NCBI GenBank assembly: GCA_024803745.1
Contig: JANJXV010000024.1
Coordinates: 14,951,927 to 15,015,926, forward strand
Direction of reading: 5' to 3'
Length of the DNA: 64,000 bases
From: Megascapheus bottae
Taxonomy: Eukaryota > Chordata > Mammalia > Rodentia > Geomyidae
Both the position numbers and the translations under genes were made by a program. Shown in pieces: positions 10,611-21,636 of the stretch. The notes beneath the pieces are model-generated. The model was not told the origin of the DNA and searched no databases. It saw only the letters and a list, made by a program, of their open reading frames with translations. Position 1 is the first letter of the stretch. Each line of letters opens with the position of its first letter.

Positions 10611-10717
10611 AAGAGTAATGATTACAGTGATGATGATGATGGTGATGATGATGGTGATGATAGTGGCAATTTTGATGATGATGATAATGATAGTGATTAT
10701 AATAATGATAAGAAATA
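10566..10717. repeat. (ATG)n/(ATC)n trinucleotide microsatellite
   Basis: About 13 perfect GAT units at 10572-10610 are followed by interrupted GATGATGGT-type repeats to about 10717. It creates spurious poly-Met and poly-His frames. It lies about 235 bases upstream of the PLXNA4 exon 2 acceptor. Confidence 0.97.
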
Positions 10718-12269
10718 GCATTGCCTACAAAGTGCCTGACTTTGTGTCTGTCACTGCCCAGTTCTGTCACTTCCCAGTTCCTTTTGGATACTATCTCATT
10801 TTATCTTAGCAAATCCTTCTTTTGTGTAAGGTTTCATCTAGATCCATAACCCACTCTTCTCTGTGTCCAGGGGAATAACATACAGAGATCCTTTCCTTGT
10901 GGCTGCTGGCCTCCAGCCTGATTAAGTAAAGCTAGTAGGCAGTTCTGGCAGAGGCTCAGAGGGTAGAGAAGCCACCCTCTCTGACTGGAAACTTCATCCT
11001 GGATTCCCCAGGGTAGAAGGGTCTCAACACTGCCTCTTTGACTCTACTCTGTAAACATATTCTTCAGGATCCCATCTGGCCTTAAAGGTAGAAGTGGTTA
11101 CTTCACTATCACTACCTCCAAATATTATTATACTGCCCCCAATGAACCCATAATTTTAGGAATAGTGTTTTTCTTACCATTTGGTCAAATGACCAAATTT
11201 TCACATGTGTAGATATTTCCTGCTGAGAACAAGGAAGTACATCTATTTTTTACTGATGTTAGAGCTAAAACATTTGATGAAAGTTAAGTGATTTGCAAAG
11301 CTGAAAGTTCTAGAGGAAGACTTAATAGCAGTAGTACAATCTATGATGGGTCTTCATTTTTTTCTGTAAAACTGTCTCAGTTTAGCCCAGTCTTATACAG
11401 CTGGGGTTGAACCATACTTTCTCTTCCCCACAAGCAGAAGAATGTTGACCCCTTCTGTTTCTGAGCTTCTGTGTCTGGACCCACTGCAGGGAACAAACTT
11501 TCTTGGCACTTGCTTTGCCAGACAGTGCAATGAAGCCAAATTAAAAACCCACATCTTCCATCCTTTCACACTGCAGCAGCTACCAGTCCCTCTGGGGACA
11601 CTGCCCAGCTCTGAGTCCTCATGCCATTTTAACAAGGCAGATCTTGGCTGCCTCCCAGAGTGGAGTCTTCTCTGAGAGGTTTTCATTAAAGGGAAAGAAA
11701 CAAAATGATTCGAGAAGCTAGTGGACAAGTAAATAAGTAAACAAATAATTCCCTGCAGAACAAAATTGCTGTCCATTCTAATGGAATCCTTCATTTCTAT
11801 TCAAGATGTTTTCTGCATTTGTTTCCAATGGACAGCTTCATATTTCTTCCAGTTTGGAAGAATTGCCAGGGAAGGAACTTCTAATGTCTTATCTCTGCAC
11901 TGTAAAATTCCTCTCTCATTTTCCCTAAACTCCTCAAAAAATGAAGCAATAGAACAAGGTAAGAGAAATTACCCAAGGAAGGAAGAGAATACCAAATTAA
12001 CTTGACACTGAGAGAAGAAAGAAAACAAATGCAATACTTTATATGGTCATCCAGATTTCTAATGAAAAGCCTTCATGTACACATGAAGAGAAAGACTCTG
12101 GTAGAAGAACTAAAGAATTCCAATAGGGTAGCTCCTTCAGACAACTTAGAGTTTAACAAAATGAATAGCACAAAGCTGGGACATGAGGTATGGGAGGAAG
12201 GAAAATGGGAGGAAATAAATGAAAACAAGCTGTCTTAATAGTCAATTTACATATGTGAAAATAAAACTA
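10718..12269. other. Intronic sequence, mostly unassigned
   Basis: The part at about 10740-10830 has faint MIR-like phrases (actatctcattttatc). Otherwise there is no recognised gene or repeat. Confidence 0.4.
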
Positions 12270-12432
12270 GTAAAAGTGGGGTTCTGGGTAGGATTGAGAG
12301 AGATGGAGAAGAATGATAAAAGGGGTAATGTTGATCAAGATGCATTGTGCTCATAAACTGGCAAGTTGAATTGAAATTTCCTTGTATAATTACTTACTGG
12401 TAAAATAACAACAGTAACAATAACAATAATAA
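12270..12432 (+). mobile_element. Probable L1 3' end
   Basis: The stretch ataaaaggggtaatgttgat, then a ttgtgctcataaac phrase, ends in an A-rich AAC/AAT tail. It resembles the 3' UTR ends of rodent L1 copies and the copies at 42600 and 44733. No coding sequence remains. Confidence 0.4.
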
Positions 12433-12449
12433 AGGACACCCTCGCATGT

Positions 12450-12487
<38 letters not shown>

Positions 12488-12491
12488 ACAT
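12450..12491. repeat. (CA)n microsatellite
   Basis: About 18 CA units with one CT interruption. Confidence 0.96.
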
Positions 12492-12594
12492 ATCAATAGC
12501 AATCCTGAGAATTATGAGCCTTCATTCATTGGCCAACATGGCAACTGCTTGCTCAAAACTAAGAACTCAGATACTACATAAAACACATACAGGA

Positions 12595-12790
12595 GGGCCG
12601 AGAGTTTGGCCTAGTGGTTAAAGTGCTTGCCTAGCATGCATGAAGACCTGGGTTCGATTCCTCGGTACCACATACATAGAAAAAAGCCGGAAGTGGTGCT
12701 GAGGCTCAAGTGGTAGAGCTCTAGCCTTGAGAAAGTCCAAGGACAGTGTTCAGGCCCTGAGCTCAAGTCCAGGACTGGCAAAAACAAAAC
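12595..12790 (+). mobile_element. ID-headed dimeric SINE (IDL-Geo-like) with perfect 15-bp duplication
   Basis: The ID-like head (gagtttggcctagtgg...gggttcgattcctcgg) joins the 3' module (gaggctcaagtggtagagc...gagctcaagtcc) and an AAAAC-rich tail. The perfect repeat aaaacacatacagga flanks it at 12580-12594 and 12791-12805. Low divergence and an intact duplication mark a comparatively recent insertion. Confidence 0.92.
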
Positions 12791-12805
12791 AAAACACATA
12801 CAGGA

Positions 12806-13439
12806 CTCAAAGATGAGATCCTCAAAGACCCTGTGGTCAAGCCAGGTAGAAGACACCAGAACCTGAAAAGTTATGGGACATGTGATAAAGAGTTTTGGGA
12901 GTTCACCTCAAGTAAAAAGAACAGAACACAGAACAGACTCTGGGGTGCCTTGACAGGTGATGGAACTTGAGCTGAGCCCTGAACTTGGAGAATACATGCA
13001 GAGCTTTAGAAGGGAAAGGCCTTCTTGTGTAGACTCTCCAGAGCCAAGGGAGTAATTCAGACCAGGGTGCAGATGAGAAAGCTGGTTATGTGAAAACATA
13101 GTTCACAAAACAAGGGTCAGAAAATATACCTGGGAAAAGAGCCATAGGCCTTATCAAGACGCACAGAAGACTGAGGCAAAAGTAAAATGCAGAGTTGAGA
13201 AAAGAAATGTTCACACAAAGGAAAAATGAAGAGTTTTCCAAGGAGTACTCCCATACTTCTGCCAATGTAGCTGTTTCCTTAGCTGAAGGAGAGTATCCAG
13301 CTGAGGGTCTGTGAGTCTCAGAAGCTGTACAGGCTCTGTCTTGCTCATTAGAGCATCCACATCACCGGAGCCCTACTCAGTATCTAGTGCAGGCTTAGCA
13401 GCTAGCTATTGAGTAGCAGAAGAAGTGGCCAACAGCAAG
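12806..13439. other. Intronic sequence, no recognised feature
   Basis: No gene or repeat recognised. Confidence 0.5.
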
Positions 13440-13611
13440 AAGAAATACCAATATTTATGCAGCATTTCTGTACCCAAGGTCCCATGACAGTGCTTTTCCT
13501 GAGAATAACTTAAATAACTATTGTAAGTACTCTCTGTAGACAGGATGGATTTACCCATTTTGCAAGTGAAGGAACATGAGAACTTTGAGGATATACAATG
13601 ACAGGAGCAGA
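13440..13611 (+). mobile_element. Possible MIR relic
   Basis: The phrases tacccattttgcaagtgaagg and gaacatgagaactttgagg match the typical MIR core in order, with heavy divergence. Confidence 0.3.
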
Positions 13612-13616
13612 AAAAA

Positions 13617-13962
13617 AGGCCAGGCATGGTAGGTAACTTGTAATCCTAGCTATTCAAGAGGTAGAGGTAGGAGAATCTTTGTTAAGGGCTAGCTTGGGGG
13701 AAAAAAAGCTAGCAAGACTAGCCAGGCACTGATGGCTCACGCCTGTAATCCCAGCTACTCAGGAGGCTGAGATCTGAAGATCACAGTTCAAAGCCAACCC
13801 AGGCATGAAAGTCCATGAGACTCTTATCTCCAATTAACCACCAGAAAACCAGAAGTGGCACTGTTGCTAAAGGGGTAGGGCAGAAGCCTTGAGCTTAAAA
13901 GTTCAGCCATAGAGCCCAGGCCCAAAGTTCAAGTCCACAAGGCTCTATCTCAAAAATAAAGG
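13617..13962 (+). mobile_element. B1-like SINE split by an inserted B1-headed dimeric SINE
   Basis: The outer element starts ggccaggcatggtagg at 13619, proceeds to agcaagact at 13719, and resumes at 13941 with ctctatctcaaaaataaa, the expected B1 3' end. Between them, about 13720-13940 is a complete dimeric SINE: B1-like head (gccaggcactgatggctcac) plus 3' module. The inner element is thus younger than the outer. Confidence 0.75.
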
Positions 13963-14150
13963 CAGATGTGGTGGCATACAACTGAAATCCCAGCTACCCA
14001 GGAAGTAGAGGTAAGTGAATCATTGTTTCAAGCCATCATGATCAAGTGTGAGATTCTATCTGAAAAACAAACCAAAGGCAAAATAACTGTGGACATGGCT
14101 AAAATGTCAGAGTCCTTGTCTAGTAACCTTAAGGCCAAAAGTTGGGAGAG
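13963..14150 (+). mobile_element. B1-ID dimer (B1-dID-like)
   Basis: The B1-like monomer ggcagatgtggtggcataca runs to gattctatctgaaaaac. A decayed ID-like monomer follows (acatggctaaaatgtcagag, cttaaggccaaaagttg). The older style differs from the dimers carrying the shared 3' module. Confidence 0.6.
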
Positions 14151-14599
14151 ACAGAGTTAGAGATGGAACTCAGGTTTGTACCACTGCAAAATCCTTATGC
14201 TTCCTAGAGATTCATAATTACAGAGCCCAATAGTCTAGTATCCCCTTTTAATTCAGATAGGACACAAACACAGAGCTCACAGGATATGATATCTCATACC
14301 AATATCAAGAGAAAAGAGGAGCCTCTCTATTCCACAGAGTGCTTCCTGGTAGAGGACGGTTTTCAGTAGGAACTACAATGTATCTCTGAAAGTGTATATG
14401 ACTGTAGAGCATCTGGTCCAACGACTTTGTAGGCACCATTGTTATCCAGACAAAATTAAAGTAGGACTAAGATAAAGACTATGATAATAATAAGGTATGG
14501 TGGTACATCTCAGTACCCACGATAATCAACACAGTTCTTCATGAATTGCCTGTGCAAATCTAAATACCAAAGATGATGCTAGAGGTTATGATCTAAAAG

Positions 14600-14745
14600 A
14601 GATAATCCTATTTAATTACTCCCAACTCCTGATTTGAGAGACAATGAAGATGATATCCAGAGAGTTCAGGAAGTCTCAGCGTGAGTTAAAGATGAGGCGT
14701 TCAGATCTCTGACTCCCAGTCCTGTGCTCTTTTCATCACACATGG
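14600..14745 (+). mobile_element. MIR relic
   Basis: Ordered MIR-like phrases: tgagagacaatgaagatg, then ttaaagatgaggcgttcaga and tgactcccagtcctgtgctc, which is the typical MIR 3' half. Confidence 0.55.
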
Positions 14746-16557
14746 CCTGTCATTTGATGTTATCTACACCCACTGTAGCATCTGCTCTCTTTTGTTTTGT
14801 TTATCTGAAAGTTATGGCTCTTCGGGCACCATATGCTCTGCCTGGCTAACAGTTTCCATAACAGCTCTGCCAATAACCAAACTCCAACAGGACTAGTAAT
14901 CCTTACACCAGACTGGCACGTGCAGGTTGGGGCTCTGTTCCGAAGGAAACCTTCAGCAGTTCCTGTATCAGGATGTGCCACACACCAGGGACAGTGTGCC
15001 TGCCACACAGCCCGCCATACTGTGCACACTCACAGATCTTCAGCCAATCAACAACTCTCCCGTCTGCACCAGGCGAGACAAGAAAGCCTATAATTACAAA
15101 TTTACTGAGCAGAAAGGTGCCATGCCTCATTTTCCATCTTCTATTAGGCACTGAAAGCAGACACCGTGATGCATCCCAATCACGTATCACCCTCATCTGG
15201 GGATGGTGAAATGCCGGTGCCTGGCAGGGAGGGGGACCCACCCACAGAGGTGACACAGGAAGAACCAGTCTCAGTTCCCACCCCAGTACAGGAACTGATT
15301 AGGAAACTAATACTAGAGAAACGGAAGAAGGGGTGAACAAGCACATGAGGTCAGGGGGCTTCGCTGAAGACTCCACCCCAGGGGCAGCCAAAGGTCACCC
15401 TCTTGACCCAACCCTAGCACCCAAGCCCCTGCCACATGCGTGTGCTCCGATCTGGCAAAGGGGTTCTCTTTCAAACATCCGTCTTTGTAAGCAATGGCCC
15501 CAACTGAAGGAGTCTCCACCCCAGTTTCAGACACTGTTTAGCTCTCACTTTGTCATTTCGCTGGTTTCAAAATAAGGCACTGAACGTAACATCTCCACTT
15601 GGACCTCTAAAGTCAAGTCATGGGAGTGAGTGATTTGCAAGGCTCTTCAAGGGACTTCCTGGCTCAGGCAGAGAGAGTGAGGGGCCAGAAGACAAGAGAT
15701 CCAAAGATCTAAATCAAATCCAAACTTGTGGCATCCGTGTCTTTAAAATCAGATTTGTAATTCTGGGTGGTCTCAAGGGAGACCACATTGAGAAGCTGAT
15801 CATCATTATGATTAAAGCAATTGGGACTGTCTTTGTTTTATACGGCGAATTTTGAAGAGCTCAAATGAATTTACAACTATATATCCCCTCCCCTTAATAA
15901 ATAAGAAAACTGAGATGAGAGGTGGTATAAGTTTTGAACCTTCAGGTCCCCACCATTTGCTCACAGGATAGTCCTTGACCTTCTGGACAGAGACTAATCC
16001 TTAGACCCTTTGCTGTGAATGACAGAATATCCTAGAAACATTCAAAATACAAGTCTCAACACTTTCGTCAGAGCCTAGAAACCAATTGAGTAGTTCACAC
16101 ATGCTTTCTTTTAAATGAAGTAAAATCAAAGAGAAAGTATTAATGTATCACATCTAGAAAAAGATTCACATTTATATGTCTCTCAGTTTTATTCAGTATG
16201 CATTTATGGATGTGGTTGTTCTTACTGTTGGTCATTATGATGCTTAATTTGATGTTCCAATTTGCCTGGCACATAGCAACCAGGTATTTAGTCAGGCATT
16301 TTTCTAGATATTTCTGTGATGATGGTTCGGGTGAGAATTAAATTAAACTGTTTAGAAAAAAGCAGATTATCCTTTCAAATGTGGGGGAGCCACATTTAAT
16401 CAGTTGAAACCCAAATACAATCAAATGATGACTTCCACCAAGTAAAGGAAATTCTACCAGCTGACAGCCTTTGGCTACATCAGTTCTTTGCTAAGTGTCT
16501 GGTCTATTGCTTATCCTGTAGATTTCGGACTAAACACCTCCATAATTGTGTGAACCA
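14746..16557. other. Non-repetitive intronic block
   Basis: The interval 14800-15560 is comparatively GC-rich with several overlapping short open frames but no recognisable protein. The interval 15700-15870 is a candidate regulatory element (separate entry). No transposable element was recognised. Confidence 0.45.
15700..15870. promoter_or_regulatory. Candidate conserved element with 8-bp perfect hairpin
   Basis: It contains gtggtctc (15767-15774), a 4-base loop, and gagaccac (15779-15786). TGATTAAAGCAATT- and GATCATCATTATGATTAA-like homeodomain-type cores follow. There is no repeat signature. Function is inferred only. Confidence 0.25.
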
Positions 16558-16806
16558 AGTCCTTTTCTTTTTTTTAAATTTGGTCAGTCGTGGGACTTGA
16601 ACTCTGGGCCTGGGTATTGTCCCTGAGCTCTTCAGCTCAAGGCTGCTGCTCTATCCTTGAGCCACAGTACCACTTCCAATTTTCTGGTGGTTAATTGGAG
16701 ATGAGAATCTCACAGACTTTAGTGGCTGGGCTGGCTTTGAACTGCTATCCTCAAATCTCAGCCTCCTGAGTAGCTAGGATTACAGGCATAAGCCACAATG
16801 CCTGGT
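16558..16806 (-). mobile_element. B1-headed dimeric SINE
   Basis: The plus strand shows a T-rich tail, the reversed 3' module (gacttgaactctgggcctggg...ttgagccacagtacc), a gttaattggagatgagaatct linker and the reversed B1 head (cctcctgagtagctaggatt) ending gcctgg. Confidence 0.9.
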
Positions 16807-19800
16807 TGATGAACTATATCTTTTAAATCAATTTTCCTGTCTCCATTAATACCCACATGCACACCCCCACACACACAATTTGTTCTGACAAATGTCCTTC
16901 AAATTATGTCAAACATGATATGTATATTTGTTTTGCTACCATTTCTTTATCCTTTTGTGATCTTCCAATTTGTCCTCTCAGCTCTAAAGTTTCTGTTGAA
17001 ATTAATTCTATTCCTGACTGAAAGAACTCATATAGATGAAGGAATTGTATTGGTTGGTTCAAGGATAAGAACTCGTGGAATCAGACCCTAAATGTTCATA
17101 GACTTTGGACAGGAATGCTGAGAAGGAAGAAAATCCTTACTCTACCATTGGATGTGACTTTAGAAAGTCATAGGCATAAGAATATTTTTCAACCGAAGAG
17201 ATGAAAAATTTGAGAGCATATCCCAGAAGAGTAAATTCAAAGTATCAAGAAGGACAGAAATAATTCAAAGAACAGAGAGCCTCATATCCCAGGTCTCAGT
17301 GACATTGTAAAGATGTCTACATTGTGTACACAAAGCCAGGTGTGTGTCTGCAGTTTCTAGTCACATGAGCCAAAAATATTTCTCCTTTTCTAAAAGCCAG
17401 CTTGGGTTCAGTTTTCTGTCACTTGTTCAAAAAAAACAGTCCTAATCTAGAGATGGAAAAATCCCAAACTGTCTATCATTTTTTTCTAATAAGCCATTTC
17501 TCCACGTGCAAGTCAGAGATTTCTCTGTCCCTCTTCTGCCAAAGGTTAACTACAGTTACAAATCTTGGTGAGATTTGGGTGCATACACGCATGGGCACTA
17601 ATGCTCGTAGTCCCTGCTCCCTTTGCCTGTAAAGCATTCATCTTGAGAGCTGTGCCCTACAGGAAGTTTTCTACCAGTCAGATCTCCAAGGTCTAGAATT
17701 TGACTCATTCCTCAAATGAGGTCTTCTTCAATCCCAGCACTGGTCTAAAGTGTGCCAGGACTCACAGTGTATACATTTAAATTTTCTGTCATCTCTAAAA
17801 CAGCAAGCACACTGAGAAGAAAGGTCTCATACTTTTGACACCAACATTCACTCCCAATACAAACCCAGAGCTGAAGACATATCAGGGGGATAATAAACAT
17901 TTAGCAGTGAACAAGAAAGTAAAGGACTGCTCCACTGCAGACTATAGCAAGATGGCACCTGTGGATAGAGTACAAAGTAAATCTTGGTGTTCAGCCAACT
18001 AGCTGAAAGAGGATCCAAAAAAATCAAAACAAAACAGTTTTTATTCTCCTTTGACCCAGGGCTTATAAATACTTAAAATGCTCCACTTTGTTTTTTTAAA
18101 ACTTGAGTTAAAATGCATTAGAGAAACTACACCTTTCATACATGTTTTACAATTCGATCAGCTAGTCCACCATCTGGAATATCATAAAGTCACCTTAGGT
18201 CTGCAAATTAGACTTTATCCTACTCCACTGAGAAAATTAACATGGTCCCTGTCAAGGAAAAGGAACATGACCTGAGAAGAATAGTATGGTAAGAAAACAG
18301 CACAAGAAACAGCTTCCAGAAGCTTCAGAAGTCAGCTCGCATTCATTCGTTGAGCCAATGACTACTTTTATTTTCAACCAATAATGGTTGATTGAGCAGT
18401 GACCATGAAGCATTCTGAGAGCAAGGGCTATCCATCTTCTAAAGCAGAAATTGATGGGGTTTTTTTTTTGAAGGACCCTGTAGTAGTTGTCTTTCTGGGA
18501 ACTCCATTCTCTCAGCCTTTCTATAGGCCAGGAAGTTCATCACATCCCTAATTCTCCACATTGTTATACTCCAAGTAATTTAATCTTCATTGTGCACACG
18601 AGGTCAGAGACAGAACATTATTTTACCACTCAAAACATTTTCCTCCCCATGCATGAAGCAGTTGGTGCTCAGTGGTGGATGAGAGTGGTTTTCTGGCTAT
18701 AGCTGGTATTTCCCAACCTTTGCATTTCCACACATCATTCAGATATAGGCACGTGAACAGTGAGAAAAGTGTTGGAGCTGCAGAGGACTCTGAGATCTCT
18801 GGGATGTTGGAATCTCAAGATAGAAGGATTCACAAGGAATAAACCCACAAGCTGAGGGAAAAATGACATAGAAAAGCTCTGAAGTTGTAGATTTCTCTGC
18901 CTCAACAGATAGCATCACAGACAGCAGTACAGGAAAGTATGCTTCCCAGAAACCAGACTGCCTGTTAAAGACAAGATGGAAACCTGATGCTTATGTCTTA
19001 AAACCTCTGCTCTTTCTTGTCTACCAGACTGTTTATCCTATTTTTAAAAAGTCCCTTTCGTGCTCCAAAAGCCAGATTGCAACTTTCCAAGTTCAGAGGG
19101 ATGAAGATGGCCATGCCCTCAGTGATCTAGATCACCAAAAATGGGAAAATGCCTTCATTTCAGGTTGACACTCTACTCTGTAATCCATACTCAGAATAAC
19201 GTCTTCAATAAGCCATCAGTATTTCTCCCTTTTTCTATTCTTTCTCTGTCAACTCTTTTCTACCAGTGGGGTCTATGAATTATTGTTTTGTGTCTTTTTT
19301 TCTGGAGAATTCTGTTTATGTACAACATCTGGCCCAGTTGTGCAGCTGACTATAATCGGATACCCACGGTGAACAACCAGCCCAGCCAGGCACATGTTCT
19401 GTTTTGCCTCACTCTAGTCCTAGTATAGCCTTCATGGCTATGCATTCTTCTTGCCTGTGTACCATAACTCATCGCCACATTCATAAAAGGAAAGAAGCAG
19501 AGTCACAGTGCAATTCATTACCGAGAGGGTGGTTGCAATCAAGTCAGAGCAACTGTTTTCCCAGAAGAAAAATCACAGTCCTGTCACTGGATCATCTTGT
19601 AAGCACGTAAGGGTTCTCAAAGAGTCAGAGCACTCAGAACCCAAAAGAAGCCCAGAATGCAATGGTCCAGCGGGAACAGACCAGTAGCAATACCTCCAGT
19701 CTGTTTTCCTACCATTCTTTTGGGCCATGAGAAATGGGAAGTTGCAGGGTAAGGGAAGATCCAGTGAAGTGCATAAATAGGGAGGAAGAGGGACTCATAG

Positions 19801-21392
19801 CAAGCCAGGCCCAGGCTGAGGGACCCTGGTGGCCAGGCAACCAGCCAGGTTCCTGGGGAAATTCAGGACCAAGCTCAGCTCTCAGGCTCTCTTAATCCTT
19901 ACTTCTTAAAAAAAAAAGGTCTGGGGAAAGTGTTACCATGGACAGAGCTTTTGCATCTAGCCTAGAAGCAGCCTCAACAGGAGGGTCTGTGAGCTGCTCC
20001 CATTCAGATTCCATGCTAGCCTGACCTTGAGACCTCAGGCTCTGTTTTTCAGAGCCTGCTTCCTTCCTTCCCACAAGAATCCCCATCCCTGGCCTAGAGG
20101 ATGCTTCCCCAGGGTGCAGTGTTACCTTCCCTGGCCAAGTCTGTGTTCCCAGCAGAGCCCAGGCCTTTCTTCATTATTACAGAGAGGCAGCCCTTGGTAT
20201 TCCAGGCACTGTGTGGCCCAGGCAGAGTCGCTAAGCAATGACTCTCTTCACTACAGGCCTGGTTGTGAGGCTTTAAAAAAACACAACACTCTCCTGAGAA
20301 GCATAGGCTAAGCAGTTCAGAATGGAAAAGAAATGTTTCCCCTCTAGTTTCTCAGTTACTGGAATGGGTTGGACAGAAACTAGAAGGTCAGAGGCTACCA
20401 CTGGAGCTGTCATCAAGTTCTAGTCTGCAAAATCTGTCAACCTAATGTCAGTGTGTCTGCTGTCTCCTGACCTAGCCTCTCAGCCCAGTTGTGTGACAAA
20501 CCCTATCTCAAGTCACTGTTCCAAGTCCTAAGAAGGCCACCTCTGGCCTCTTGATGCATGGGATTAGAAGGGCATTCTGGGGATAGATACTCAAGACATC
20601 CTAAATCTGAGAAAATGGCTGTCTCTTTTGCTACCATTGCGAGGTAGACATTTGGATCTCAAAGAAGAGACCTTGAGTTCACCTGTTTAGGCAGTCCCTG
20701 CCTTATAGCTGTGGCCATCCCAGCCACTTTCTCCTTCATCCCCTCATCCTCTAGCTTCACTGGATACCCAATATGGCTTTGGTATTTTTTTAAAGCCATT
20801 TCCAGTGGGTCTCCCTCAAATAAGAATTTTGTTCTCACGGTCCCTGTCTCCTTCCATGGTCAGGGGAAGAGGTGGGATATTCTCAGCTCACAGCCATTCA
20901 TGTAACAGCTGCATTACCCATGGAAGCCTCCTCTCTGAATCGCCAGGCTCAAGATACTACTGATGTCAGGAATGGCCATCCTCCCTTGCTCCTTACTGAC
21001 CTTTGAGCCCCCTATATTGACATGGGGCAGGACATGGGGCTTTGGGTATGCCAGCTCTGGCTGAATTCTGCAGGGGCCCTTAGTATCTATGGGGCAGTCA
21101 CCAGCTAAGTGGGTCTTCATCAAACTTCTTAGTGTCTATTTTATCTCACACTGCAAGGATCGAGGGTTGGGATATGAATCAATAGCTCTAGTGTTGGAAT
21201 AGTTCATCAAACCCCAAGAACGAGTTCAGTTTTGCATCTTGGGCCCTTTGGGACCTCGATGCACTGCAGGACAAGTGACAGAAGAGTAGGCAGAGGACTC
21301 CAAGCATGGAACCTGTTTTCCCCTCTTTGTCTTTGCAAACAAAACAGAGATACAGAAGTTTCCATCCTCAGCCTGGTGTGAAATCTCTCACT
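16807..21392. other. Intronic sequence, mostly unassigned
   Basis: No gene, exon or confident transposable element. A short U6-like match lies near 18212-18235. The part 19780-20260 is GC-richer than its surroundings without an identifiable cause. Confidence 0.45.
18195..18260 (+). pseudogene. Possible U6 snRNA-like fragment
   Basis: The string gagaaaattaacatggtccc resembles the conserved U6 core gagaagattagcatggcccc (4 differences in 20). Flanking U6 sequence matches only weakly, so this may be chance. Confidence 0.2.
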
Positions 21393-21636
21393 CCACTTTT
21401 TTGTTGTTGTTGTTGGTCATGGAGCTTGAACTCTGGGCTTGGGCGTTGTCCTTGAGTTCCTCAGCTCAAGGCTACCACCCTATTCTTGTGCCACAGCCCC
21501 ACATACCCTTTTCTGGTGATTATTTGGAGATAAGAATCTCAAGGTCTTTAGTACCCAGGCTGGCTTTGAACTGCAATCCTCAGATCTCAGCCTCCAGAGT
21601 AGCTAGGATTATAAGTGTGAGCCAGCACACATGGCT
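21393..21636 (-). mobile_element. B1-headed dimeric SINE with TTG-rich tail
   Basis: A (TTG)n tail on the left is followed by the reversed 3' module (cttgaactctgggcttggg) and the reversed B1 head (cagcctccagagtagctagg). Confidence 0.88.

Noticed and set aside
10495..10809. Poly-His and poly-Met open frames
   Set aside because: They are produced by the (ATG/ATC)n microsatellite in different frames.
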